DNA of 64,000 bases from positions 1 through 64,000 of the forward strand of contig CATOST010000033.1 of the NCBI GenBank assembly GCA_951812665.1, in the 5' to 3' direction. Below the pieces are notes generated by a model. That model saw only the letters and a list, made by a program, of their open reading frames with translations. It was not told the origin of the DNA and searched no databases. This document shows, in pieces, positions 54,355 to 63,289 of this stretch (the first letter of the stretch is position 1; every line of letters starts with the position of its first letter). Origin of the DNA: an uncultured Acidobacteriota bacterium. GTDB taxonomy: Bacteria > Acidobacteriota > UBA6911 > RPQK01 > JAJDTT01. A program made the translations under genes and the position numbers.

Positions 54355-55365
54355 TCAGGCGTCCAGCATTGTCAGGAGAGTTTGGGCCCGGGCGCGTTTT
54401 TCCGGGTTGAGATCCCGGGCGACGATGCGCTGCAGGGTCGAGCGGGCCAACTCATCCCCTTTTTCCGCCATTTCCATGGCCAGGACGTCGCGCCGTTCGA
54501 AGTAGCTGGGGTCGTAGTCCACGATCCGGGGATTCCAATCTTTCCAATAGTATTGAAATTCATCGGAAGTCCAATCCGCGTAGATCTCTTCCCAGCTCAA
54601 CCCGTCGACACCCATATGCGGCGTCAGGCTGTCCCGGGTGATGGGATCGCTCCGCTTCTGGTAGCGGCCGTCGATCGACAGACGCATGCGTTGTCCCCGA
54701 TTCGGGACTCCGCGGTGCGCCGCCAAGCTATGGAAGAACAACACGTCACCTTGCTGGAAGCTGTTGCCCACCCAGCAATCCCCCAGGTCGTCGATGATCT
54801 CGAAACCGCCGGCGCCCAGGGCCGGCTTGATTTCGTAGACCCCGCCCAGGTGGGAGCCGGAGGCAATCTGCAGCCCGCCCATTTCTTCCGGCAGGTCCGA
54901 CAGCGGGATCCAGGCGGTGTAGGTGTCTTCGGTTCCCTGGATCGGGATGAAGTCCTGATGCGCCTTGGTCGTGTACGCGTTGCGCTGCGGGAACATGAAG
55001 CGGCCGATGATGCGCGGATGGTGAATGACCGGCTCTCCGAGCATCCGTTCCAGGAACCCCAAGATACGGGGGTGGTGCGGCAACGCGTGGAAGTCCTGGA
55101 GCCGGTAGAACTGCTCGTAGACTTCCATGTATTTCGGTTCCGGCTCGACGCAGAACCCGGTCAGATCCGCGACACCTTCCTCTATGGGCGCTTGGGTGCT
55201 GACCCAGCCGTTGACGGCCGCGATTTCCAGAAACTGTATGCGCAGGGATTCCAGCGGCTCCGCCGGCAGTAGACCACGCACGAACAGATAGCCGTCTCTT
55301 TTCATGCGGCGGGCCAGTTCGGGACCGTCGCCGATCACGCCGGAAGAGTTCAAAAAGGGTTTCAT
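54355..55365 (-). CDS. Phytanoyl-CoA dioxygenase (PhyH) family protein A
   Basis: 336 aa cytosolic Fe(II)/2-oxoglutarate dioxygenase. The facial triad is His136 and Asp138 (TKAHQDF) with His217 (LAAHRGV); an Arg in the following NRGQRMRLS should bind 2-oxoglutarate. PhyH-type enzymes hydroxylate small molecules or natural products, and uncultured marine bacteria carry many. The substrate is unknown. Adjacent sarcosine oxidase would allow N-methyl amines, but this is speculation. GGAG lies eight bases before the ATG. The gene faces the CocE hydrolase C gene across a 177-bp divergent region. Confidence 0.87.
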   Translation of the reverse strand: MKPFLNSSGVIGDGPELARRMKRDGYLFVRGLLPAEPLESLRIQFLEIAAVNGWVSTQAPIEEGVADLTGFCVEPEPKYMEVYEQFYRLQDFHALPHHPRILGFLERMLGEPVIHHPRIIGRFMFPQRNAYTTKAHQDFIPIQGTEDTYTAWIPLSDLPEEMGGLQIASGSHLGGVYEIKPALGAGGFEIIDDLGDCWVGNSFQQGDVLFFHSLAAHRGVPNRGQRMRLSIDGRYQKRSDPITRDSLTPHMGVDGLSWEEIYADWTSDEFQYYWKDWNPRIVDYDPSYFERRDVLAMEMAEKGDELARSTLQRIVARDLNPEKRARAQTLLTMLDA

Positions 55366-55542
55366 GACGGGTTACTCCAGACTGAGGTTTCAGCTTTGTT
55401 CTTGGAGCATGTTAGAATTCGACGCCACACTTGAGAATACCCTACCTTGAATTTCTCTTTAAAGACACATTTGGTCGATGGTTTGCGCAACTGCAACACC
55501 CTCGAAACGCCCCGAAACACTGGTTGGAAACGGAGGCCTGAA

Positions 55543-57264
55543 ATGAATTCGCCCGGGCGACAATTCCCTTGTCTACTCCTCCTTCTCTCGGCCTGCTCGT
55601 CTCCTGACTCCGATCCCGCCGGTCCATCGCAACCCGTTCATGAAATCATCGATGAGAGCAAAGTTCCCGTCCCCATGCAGGACGGCGTCAACCTGGCCGC
55701 CCACGTCTATCGTCCCGATGCGCCCGGAAAATTTCCGACTCTCATGCTGTTGAGATATTTTCGGGCCCCCTTCCAGAATGAACACGCCGAGTACTTCGCC
55801 AAGAGAGGCTACGCCGTCGCCCTGGTGGATTCCCGGGGGCGTTACGATTCCGACGGGAAATGGGTTCCCTACGTGAACGAGCCCCGCGACGGCTATGACG
55901 CCCAGCAGTGGCTGGGTCAACAGCCATGGTCGAACGGTGAGATCGGCACCATGGGGATCTCCTACAACGGTTTCACGCAGGTGATGCCGGCTCCCCTGGG
56001 CAGCCCCTACCTCAAGTGCCTGGTGCCGCGTGAAAACCAACAGACCAACTTCGGGCACCTCTACAACGACGGCGTCATGCAGTTGAACGTGGTTTTCGAG
56101 TTCGGACTCTTCACCAAGCAGGGCTCGCAGACCCAGAAGATCCTGCCTTCGGAAGATCCCCACTATCGCCGGCTGCCCCTCCTAGCGGCCGTCGACGACT
56201 TCCCGCAGGTCCAGCACGTGAAGGACTGGTTCGCCCACGCCAAGTACGACGAATACTGGCAGGCCTACGGGATCAAGGAGAAGTACGGGCAGATCCAGGT
56301 CCCGGCCTATTTCATGACCGGCTGGTACGACAACCTGGTCCACGAGGGCTGGCGGAACTTCAAGGGTTTCACCGAAGAGGGTGGATCCGAGGCGGCTCGC
56401 AAGGGGACGAAGATCCTGGTGGGTCCCTGGGTACATGGGGGGACCAACTCCTATCCGGAGCTGCTCGGCGTGGAGTTGAGGTGGTACGACTACTGGCTCA
56501 AGGGGATCCGGAACGGGATCGACACGGAACCTCCCATCAAGATCTTCGTCATGGGTCCCGATGTCTGGCGCTTCGAGAACGAGTGGCCCCTGGCCCGGAC
56601 CCGGTACGCGAAATACTACATTCGCAGCTCGGGCAAGGCCAACGGAGACCAGGGGGACGGCACTCTGATGTCATCGCCGGCCCAGGACGAGCCCCCGGAC
56701 CGCTACGCCTACGATCCGGAAAATCCGGTGCCGACTCTGGGAGGACAGATCTCGACTCACGGGGAGATTCGGGGGCGAAAAGACAGAAGCTCGGTTCAGA
56801 GCCGGAAGGACATTCTGGTCTACACCTCGGAACCGCTGGAACGGGACATGGAAGTCACCGGCCCCGTCGACTTCAAGCTCTACGCGGCCTCCAGCGCCGT
56901 GGACACCGACTGGACGGCGACGCTGAGCGACGTGCATCCCGACGGCCAGGCGATTCACGTCTGCGAGGGGATCCGCGGAGCGCGCTTCCGGGATTCCCTG
57001 GAGACTCCGACGCTGATCGAGCCGGGGAAGATATACGAATACAACATCAGCCTCTGGGAGACCAGCTACGTCTTCAAGGCGGGACATCGGATCCGCCTCG
57101 AAATCTCCAGCAGCAACTTTCCCCGGTTTGCCCGCAATCAGAATATCGGCGAGTCGCTGGGGACGAGCGACAAGATTACCGTAGCCAACCAGACCGTCTA
57201 CCACAACGCCCAATACCCCTCCCATCTGGTACTCCCTGTGATTCCACCTGGGAACGGGAATTGA
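55543..57264 (+). CDS. CocE/NonD family hydrolase C, lipoprotein
   Basis: 573 aa from the ATG at 55543, seven bases after GGAGG; 32 upstream codons in frame are rejected. Lipobox LLSAC (Cys18) predicts a lipid-anchored protein. VPMQDGVNLAAHVYRP, DSRGRYDSDGKW and GTMGISYNG (nucleophile Ser140) define the alpha/beta-hydrolase. GPWVHGGTNSYPE probably carries the His. The C-terminal jelly roll (about 410-565) has DTDWTATLSDVHPDG and SSSNFPRFARNQN, closest to hydrolase B. Periplasm-facing esterase/amidase of unknown substrate. The PhyH gene follows after 16 bases. Confidence 0.9.
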   Translation: MNSPGRQFPCLLLLLSACSSPDSDPAGPSQPVHEIIDESKVPVPMQDGVNLAAHVYRPDAPGKFPTLMLLRYFRAPFQNEHAEYFAKRGYAVALVDSRGRYDSDGKWVPYVNEPRDGYDAQQWLGQQPWSNGEIGTMGISYNGFTQVMPAPLGSPYLKCLVPRENQQTNFGHLYNDGVMQLNVVFEFGLFTKQGSQTQKILPSEDPHYRRLPLLAAVDDFPQVQHVKDWFAHAKYDEYWQAYGIKEKYGQIQVPAYFMTGWYDNLVHEGWRNFKGFTEEGGSEAARKGTKILVGPWVHGGTNSYPELLGVELRWYDYWLKGIRNGIDTEPPIKIFVMGPDVWRFENEWPLARTRYAKYYIRSSGKANGDQGDGTLMSSPAQDEPPDRYAYDPENPVPTLGGQISTHGEIRGRKDRSSVQSRKDILVYTSEPLERDMEVTGPVDFKLYAASSAVDTDWTATLSDVHPDGQAIHVCEGIRGARFRDSLETPTLIEPGKIYEYNISLWETSYVFKAGHRIRLEISSSNFPRFARNQNIGESLGTSDKITVANQTVYHNAQYPSHLVLPVIPPGNGN

Positions 57265-57280
57265 CCATCGAGACAGGCGC

Positions 57281-58249
57281 ATGAACCACCCTCACGACGC
57301 AGGATCCGGCGAACAGCCAGCCCCTTTCCACGAGGTCCGTATCGGCCGCGACGATTCGGATGGGATCCGACGCTCCTTTGAAGAGAACGGCTACCTCTTC
57401 TTCAAGGGCGCCCTGAATCCGGAGACCGTGCTCAGAGCACGATCAGATATTGCCGGCGTCCTTCAGCGGCAGGGCGTCATGCAGGAGGGCTCGGCCGAAC
57501 CGCAGGCGACGCCTGGCGCCAGCGCCGTTGAGGTGGACATGGGGCCCCTCTACCGGCTGACATCTCCCTGGGAACTGATGGCTTCTCCGGAACTCCAGGA
57601 GGCCGTCGATATCGCTTTTGGGGAGAGGGTGCGGGTCGGGAGATCTATTGGATTCCGTTACTCCATGCCCACCGATGCTCCCTATCTCACACCCCCTCAT
57701 CAGGACCACTTCTACATCCGGGAGACCGATGAGTTCCGCATGATCTGGGTACCCCTCATGGATATGGAGATCGCCAACGGAGGACTGGCGATCGCGGCCG
57801 GCTCCCACAAGCACGGCCTCCAGGAACACGTCGAATTCGACGGAGTCTACTCTTATTTTTTCAAGGGACGGACGCAGAAGGGAGTTCGTCCCGAAGACAT
57901 CCACGGCGCCTGGACTTCCTCGCGGTTCGAATTGGGCGATCTCCTCATGTTCCACTGCTGTGCCGTCCATCGCTCGCTTCCCAACGTCAGCGGTCTCATC
58001 AGGCTCTCGCTCAACACCATCACCTACCCGGCGCGTAGGCCCACGATGTGGCAGGCCGAGCGAACGGGTCCGGAACTGGAGGTCTTCCGGGCGGAAGTGG
58101 AGCGGATCTGCAAAGCCCAGGGGATCGTCGGCGACCGGTTCGAAGAGATCCAGATCATGGCCTTCAAGCAAGGGGATGATCCGAGTCCGGAATTGATCGC
58201 GAAGCTGGAGCGGCGACTTTCCAGTCGCCGTAGGAGCGGCGTCTTTTAG
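57281..58249 (+). CDS. Phytanoyl-CoA dioxygenase (PhyH) family protein B
   Basis: 322 aa Fe(II)/2-oxoglutarate dioxygenase. His140 and Asp142 (PPHQDHF) and His230 (CCAVHRSLPN) give the metal triad; an Arg in LIRLSLNT may bind 2-oxoglutarate. ENGYLFFKGAL is the usual N-terminal start. It is distinct from PhyH A in length and loops. Residues after about 310 (RLSSRRRSGVF) are encoded by two GGAG hairpins, the second of which supplies the TAG stop, so about 12 residues are non-native. Probably co-transcribed with CocE hydrolase C. Confidence 0.87.
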   Translation: MNHPHDAGSGEQPAPFHEVRIGRDDSDGIRRSFEENGYLFFKGALNPETVLRARSDIAGVLQRQGVMQEGSAEPQATPGASAVEVDMGPLYRLTSPWELMASPELQEAVDIAFGERVRVGRSIGFRYSMPTDAPYLTPPHQDHFYIRETDEFRMIWVPLMDMEIANGGLAIAAGSHKHGLQEHVEFDGVYSYFFKGRTQKGVRPEDIHGAWTSSRFELGDLLMFHCCAVHRSLPNVSGLIRLSLNTITYPARRPTMWQAERTGPELEVFRAEVERICKAQGIVGDRFEEIQIMAFKQGDDPSPELIAKLERRLSSRRRSGVF

Positions 58250-58282
58250 GCGCCGACCAGGGTGGACTGCAAGTCTCCTCTC
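58206..58282 (+). repeat. GGAG-type hairpin pair reading into the PhyH B stop
   Basis: GGAGC, stem CGGCGACT/AGTCGCCG with TTCC loop (58211-58230). Then GTAGGAGC, stem CGGCGTCT/AGGCGCCG with TTT loop (58237-58255). A decayed GTGGACTGCAAGTCTCC palindrome follows. Same order as 20186-20277. The hairpins lie inside the coding frame. Confidence 0.88.
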
Positions 58283-59098
58283 CTAGATCTCCATCCGGCA
58301 GACAACGCCCACGTCGTCGCAGTACCACAGGACGCCGTCCCGGATGGACATCCCATGAGGTATCGGGTCGTCGTCCGCGAGTTGGATCCTCTCGACGATC
58401 TCGCCGGTGCCGGGATCGTGCTTGAAGAAGGCGTACTGGTTCGTGTCCGCGCACCACAGATAACTCTCTGCCCAGCCGATCCCATGCGGACGGTTGCCGG
58501 AGGTGGGGAAACGTTGCTCGACGATCCAGCTCTTCGGATCGATGCGGTAGATCATTCGTGACGGCGGGACCGCCACCCAGAGCTTGCCGTCCTGCCACTC
58601 GAGACCGTGAGCGCCGGTTCCATCACGGGGACTGGCATCGTAGTCGCCGGCCGCGGGCTGTCCGCTCGGCGAAGGCTCCGGGGGAGACAGGAGCGGACTA
58701 GTCCGGTGGGGCGCATCCGAAGGCATTCTGTAGATCACACCCGCCCCGGGCGTGAAATACTTCCGGATCGTCTTGCCGTTGGAAGCGTCGGCGCGGATGA
58801 TCTCCCGGCTGTAGGTCGACGCCATCCAGATCGTCTCGCCGTCGAAAGTGATTCCGCTGGGTTTGACGCACTCGGTCTCGAAGCAGCGAAGGACCTTGCC
58901 GTCCTCATAGCGGACGAGGAAGACGCGGCCGTCATCCCCATCGATGATCCAGAGTCCTTCCCGCGTGGCCTGCAGACCGTTGGGGTGGGGACCGGGGGTC
59001 TTGAAGACGGTCTCGACCCGGTCGGCGTCGCGCACCGGGATCTTGCCCATGATCGGGGTGGCGGCCATGAATGCGAGAAACTCTCTGCGCGCAATCAA
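58283..59098 (-). CDS. Exported small beta-propeller (NHL/SMP-30-like)
   Basis: 271 aa. TTG start with GGAGGGAGA upstream. The leader MIARREFLAFMAATPIMG has a twin-arginine-like motif. The body has propeller blades with recurring 'GLWIIDGDDGRVFLVRYEDG' units, GITFDGETIWMASTYSREI, HGLEWQDGKLWVAVPPSRMIYRID and HGIGWAESYLWCADTN. Such proteins may bind or lactonise small molecules; no catalytic residues are certain. It starts 17 bases after the frameshifted gene and is probably co-transcribed with it. Confidence 0.7.
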   Translation of the reverse strand: MIARREFLAFMAATPIMGKIPVRDADRVETVFKTPGPHPNGLQATREGLWIIDGDDGRVFLVRYEDGKVLRCFETECVKPSGITFDGETIWMASTYSREIIRADASNGKTIRKYFTPGAGVIYRMPSDAPHRTSPLLSPPEPSPSGQPAAGDYDASPRDGTGAHGLEWQDGKLWVAVPPSRMIYRIDPKSWIVEQRFPTSGNRPHGIGWAESYLWCADTNQYAFFKHDPGTGEIVERIQLADDDPIPHGMSIRDGVLWYCDDVGVVCRMEI

Positions 59099-59115
59099 TC
59101 GTTCTCCCTCCGTGG

Positions 59116-61004
59116 CTAACCTGGAGTCTCAATCCTGAGATCCCACCCGTCCAGAATCCAGAGGCGGCTCGCGGCCGGGAGGAGACTGGGTTTTCCCCTA
59201 TTGAACCATTCCTCCACCTCGGAGCGGTGCCCGATGCGAGCCGCCCGCCGCCACCGGCCCGCGCCGCCCGTCCGGCCCAGCCCGTCCCAGAAGAAGAAGC
59301 GTTCGACTCCGGACTGATACAGGCGATACGCCAGGTCGTAGTACTCACGCGAAGTCATCGCCCGAGGTATCAGGTTGAGCGCCAGGGTGCAATCGGTACC
59401 CTTGACCAACGACACGAAATGCTCGACGTCCTTCGGATCATCCCAGGCGGGCACGAAGCTGTTCAGCCGGACCGATGAGGAGTAGGGGATCAGCGTGTCC
59501 ACCAGACCCTCCCGGACCCAGGTCTTCAGGTCCATGCCGTGCAGGATGTTCTCACCCGGCCGGCACACGACTGCCGTCACGGCCAGCCGGCTGCGCCCCT
59601 GCTCACGCTCCACTTCGTCCAGCATGGCCCGCAACTCCCGCATGAACCGGGTCAGAAAGGTGGACCGATATTGAAGCCACCGTTCATCCAGAGAATCCAA
59701 CTCCCGGGGATCCTCCCCGTACTCGGCCTGGAAACCTTCCACGATGGGAGCCTCATAGGCCAGCAGCGGCGGCCGGCGATTGTAGAGGAGGGCCACTCCG
59801 TCGATGGCGTAGTTGGACGCCATCTCACGGAACAGGGACAGGACGTACTTGCGAGTTTCGGGAAAGGCGTAGGAGATCCGGGGCAGCGGATTGCCTTCGC
59901 GGTCGACGCACACCAGTTCCGGATGCTGCGCGAAGAAGCTGCCTTTGGTTTCGGAATAATGAGGAACCGGGAAGCGGAAGCCTCCCACCCGCGGTAGGCG
60001 GCGTGGAGCTCGATGCCATGCTCATGCGCGAATTCCACCGCCACCTCCAAGGGTTCGACCCCGGTTTTCCGGTAGGCCCGCCACGTCTTGGACTCGATCC
60101 CGTCGTAGGCGCGGCCGTAAAAGGGGTTGTCCGGATCATCTCCGTGGTCGCGAGTCTCCGTCGGACGCCTGCCGATACTTGATGAATAGAAGACCCGGTC
60201 CCCCATGCCGGTTTCCCAGTAGAGGCGGGCGACATCCCCATTGCGGAGCGGGTCCAGAAGGGAGAGGAGAGTCTCCTTGGCGCCGGATTCGTTCGAGATC
60301 CCGGGATCGATGTGGACGAACAGCCGCTTATGTTCCGGGTTGGTGCGATCTGCCTCGAATTCCCGCACCTGCTCCTCCGACAGGGGCACGAGCTTGACGA
60401 ACGCCACCCACGCTTCGCGAATCCGGGGAAAAGTGATCTGGCGGAAATGAAGGGATTGTCCCGTCAGATCGGCCGTTTTCCAATAGACCTCGTACAGCCG
60501 ATTTTCCTGGTGATCCTTGCCTCCCTCGTGTCCCTCCACCGTCGTAAATGACGCGTCTCGAGAGAGTCTGACGTCGACCGCCTTGGTCCCTTCGAACGGT
60601 TTCTGATAGATGCCGATGTAAATTCGATGCCAGCCTGTGCGGTTCAGAGAGTAGGTCATCTCCGGTGCTCGACTGTCGTGCATGGCCAGCAGCAGAGTGC
60701 CGGAGAAGGTCCGGCTGGGATCGGGCTTCTGGTCAAACGCATCGTGAATGGATTCGATGTCAATGTCTTCGGCATCCCGTTCGGCGGTGTAGTCGAAAAG
60801 CCGCCAAGTCCCGTGTTTCCATTGCCGGGCAAGTGCGGACTGGGGCGCCGACCGGTCCAGGTCGCTCAGATAGATCGCCTCCGAAGAACCGGTTTCCACC
60901 GGTTTTTCGGCAGTGTCGAGGACCGGACCGTCATCGCCCGTCTCCGAGCAGGCCGCGACCAGAATCAAGATCGGGAGCAGAAGAAACCGGTTCTTGAAAT
61001 GCAT
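59116..61004 (-). pseudogene. Glycoside-hydrolase-like lipoprotein gene interrupted by a frameshift
   Basis: The first part (61004 to about 59991, about 338 residues) has a lipobox LVAAC (Cys19), a beta-rich region and then FVHIDPGISN and VEPLEVAVEFAHEHGIELHAAYR. The match continues in another frame from about 59988 (GGFRFPVPHYSETKGSFF, then NYAIDGVALLYNRRPPLL, LYQSGVERFFFWDGLG) for 290 residues. The two halves together look like one 'family 10 glycosylhydrolase-like' protein of about 628 aa. The break falls in the G-rich stretch CGCGGGTGGGAGG. Removing two bases or adding one restores the frame. It could be a true mutation or a sequencing error; the downstream part shows no other decay. Confidence 0.75.
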
Positions 61005-61189
61005 GGCAGATACTCCGCCGGATCATGCCGTGAGGCACTCGGAACAACAGAGAAGTTGGAGAACGATTCATTGTGGAGGAGCACAACGGACTCGTCCAGA
61101 AGGAATCGGGAATACCGTCAAGAAATAAGCGTGCGGTTCGAGGGGGACGCCTTTTTTTGCGTTGCCGGTTCGGGCCGGAGCTCGAGAGG

Positions 61190-63157
61190 TCAGGGGAGAT
61201 CGAGCGCCGGGTTGCGGTCGAAGAAGTCGAACGGCCGAAGCTCGAAGCCGTACCAGACCGTCGGCATGACCGGCCAGTCCTCGGAGCGGGGCAGATGATG
61301 CATGCCGATGGTGTGCCAGACGACGATGTCCGTGTCACGGATGGGCCGGTCGGCTGCCGTCCACGCCGGCAACCCCTGTCCGGGCTCGCTCAGGGTGGGA
61401 TGATCGCCGGCCGCATGACGCTCCTCGTCCCGTTGCGGCGTGATCCAGAGGTGGTGGTCGATGAAGCCGGCGCGCCGCCGCGGGTAGTCGTCTTCCGAAA
61501 GGAGCGTGTTGGCGTTCCTGCCGGGAACCACCTGGAAGCTTGTCGGGTAACCGGAAGAGTTGCGCCGGCCGTTGCTGAGAACGCGCCACAGAGCGGGACG
61601 TTCGAGGTTGATGTCCAGTTTCGCTTCATGCTCGGTGGCCGGGACGTGCTCCTGCCGGACCCACAGGCTCCGGCGGGGGTGTCCTACCGGCAGCCGCCGG
61701 GTCACCAGGCGGTCGGCCACGAAGCGGTTTTTGGCGCCGTCGATGTCCAAGTCGAGACGATAGCTGAAGTAGTGGTCATGATTCACCGCCACGATATTGC
61801 GATCCACGAAGCGGCCGTAGGCGTCGGCGCCCGGCTCCGCCTGCAGGGCATTCTCCGACTTGCTGGCCTTGACTTCGACGATGCCGGTCGTCCCCACCCG
61901 CACCTCGATGGCGCCATCCTGGCGGAAGATCCAGTCAAGCAGGTAGTCGTAATTGCCGACCACGGCTCCGACACGCACCACCAGGTCGCGGCTGCGCCGG
62001 CTGTCGGGCAGCTCGGAAGACCAATGGCGCCAAGCGGGATCACCGGTTTCCCTTTCGAAGACACAGATCGTGTCGGGCACGGTGTGCGGTCGGCCCTTTT
62101 CGTTGCTGATCACGGTGTCGACGTACGCGGCGTGACCGGGGCAGTCACCGCCGCGAAGGAGCGGATTTGCCAACCCGCCGGCCATGAATTCGCCGACGTC
62201 AATGAAGTTGCGGCGATACCACCCGAACGACGGGTCCATGTAGGGAACGTAGATCTCGGACAAGTGCCCCTGGTACATCACCGATCGGGCCGGTTCGCCG
62301 GGGTTCTCCTGGTAGCGCACCAGGGAAAGGACGGCGCCGACACGCTGGTCCGGCCGCAGGTGGAAGCGCCAGTTCTGCCAGCGCACCTGGTGCCCGTCGA
62401 TTTTGAATCCGGGGCCGAGCGGCTGACGCGTGTCGAGCGGACCCGGAACTTCCCGGGGGCGCTCGAGCGTGGTGCGGTCATAGTCCCCGTCGGTTCGGGT
62501 GAGCGGAACGGGACCGTCGTCCACGACCCGCAGGACCTCCTCCGATTCGAGATCGACCACCGCCGTCAGGCCCTCGACTTGCCGGGTCCAGGCGTTTCGG
62601 ACCCCGCGCGGCTCGGAGCACCGGACGTGGCCGATGCGCCGTCCCCGTTCTTCCTCGGTTCCGAAGTAGCCTGGCGGCAGGGTGGTGCAATCGAGGAAGG
62701 TGGTGTCGGTGATTCCGCGCGCCTCGAGACCGGAGACGAAGTCCGGATGTTCCAGCACTTTGTCGACCACGGCCTTGTAGTCGTCCGCGTTCCAGTTCGG
62801 GTGGACCTCCTTCAGCGGGATCCATGACGCGACCCGGTCCGCAGTCAGATCGACGATGCCCTCGAACGCATCCTGCTCTTGGCGCACCAGGGCGTAGGCC
62901 TTTCGAGGCATCTTGGCGCCGGGACTCCAAGCCAGCACCTCGCGCTTCGGAGGCTCCTGCAGCGTCAACTGGGAGAATCGAGTCTTCCTGTCCATGTGCC
63001 CGGCATCCCGGAGGAGCTCGAGGACCCGCCAGATTTCCCGGTAGCTCAGCGGGTCGAGGGGATGGCCGGCCGCCGGCGCCGGCTGCGCGGCCGCAAGAGC
63101 CGCGACAAGGATGAATGAGAGGGGCAAATGGATCACAATCTTCACCTCGGCCCGCAC
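61190..63157 (-). CDS. Copper amine oxidase (primary-amine oxidase)
   Basis: 655 aa with signal peptide (to about residue 31). The N-Y-D-Y motif at 402-405 (VVGNYDYLLDW) carries Tyr403, the precursor of the topaquinone cofactor. Asp320 in FIDVGEF fits the catalytic base. His460 and His462 (NHDHYF) and His621 (HHLPRSEDWPVMP) are the copper ligands. All catalytic residues are present, so it is probably active in the periplasm: RCH2NH2 + O2 + H2O gives aldehyde, ammonia and H2O2. Start uncertain; GTG codons at 63157 or up to seven codons later are candidates. It stands alone on the minus strand. Confidence 0.93.
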   Translation of the reverse strand: MRAEVKIVIHLPLSFILVAALAAAQPAPAAGHPLDPLSYREIWRVLELLRDAGHMDRKTRFSQLTLQEPPKREVLAWSPGAKMPRKAYALVRQEQDAFEGIVDLTADRVASWIPLKEVHPNWNADDYKAVVDKVLEHPDFVSGLEARGITDTTFLDCTTLPPGYFGTEEERGRRIGHVRCSEPRGVRNAWTRQVEGLTAVVDLESEEVLRVVDDGPVPLTRTDGDYDRTTLERPREVPGPLDTRQPLGPGFKIDGHQVRWQNWRFHLRPDQRVGAVLSLVRYQENPGEPARSVMYQGHLSEIYVPYMDPSFGWYRRNFIDVGEFMAGGLANPLLRGGDCPGHAAYVDTVISNEKGRPHTVPDTICVFERETGDPAWRHWSSELPDSRRSRDLVVRVGAVVGNYDYLLDWIFRQDGAIEVRVGTTGIVEVKASKSENALQAEPGADAYGRFVDRNIVAVNHDHYFSYRLDLDIDGAKNRFVADRLVTRRLPVGHPRRSLWVRQEHVPATEHEAKLDINLERPALWRVLSNGRRNSSGYPTSFQVVPGRNANTLLSEDDYPRRRAGFIDHHLWITPQRDEERHAAGDHPTLSEPGQGLPAWTAADRPIRDTDIVVWHTIGMHHLPRSEDWPVMPTVWYGFELRPFDFFDRNPALDLP

Positions 63158-63289
63158 ACCGCGTGGGTCGTATGACAGGCTACCTTGGGCAGATTGTGGC
63201 AGTTGCCAGGATTGCCCACAAGGATGAGCCTAACCCAAATCTTCACCAGTGTTGGATATGATCCAGCTTCGAGCAACGGGAGTAAAACG

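Noticed and set aside
61135..61165. T-tract (CGCCTTTTTTTGCG) as a terminator
   Set aside because: On the plus strand no gene ends upstream and no stem precedes the tract; on the minus strand, the strand of the amine oxidase gene, it reads as an A-run.
61073..62827. 584-codon plus-strand frame opposite the copper amine oxidase
   Set aside because: The amine oxidase has all catalytic residues on the minus strand; the plus frame is compositional noise.
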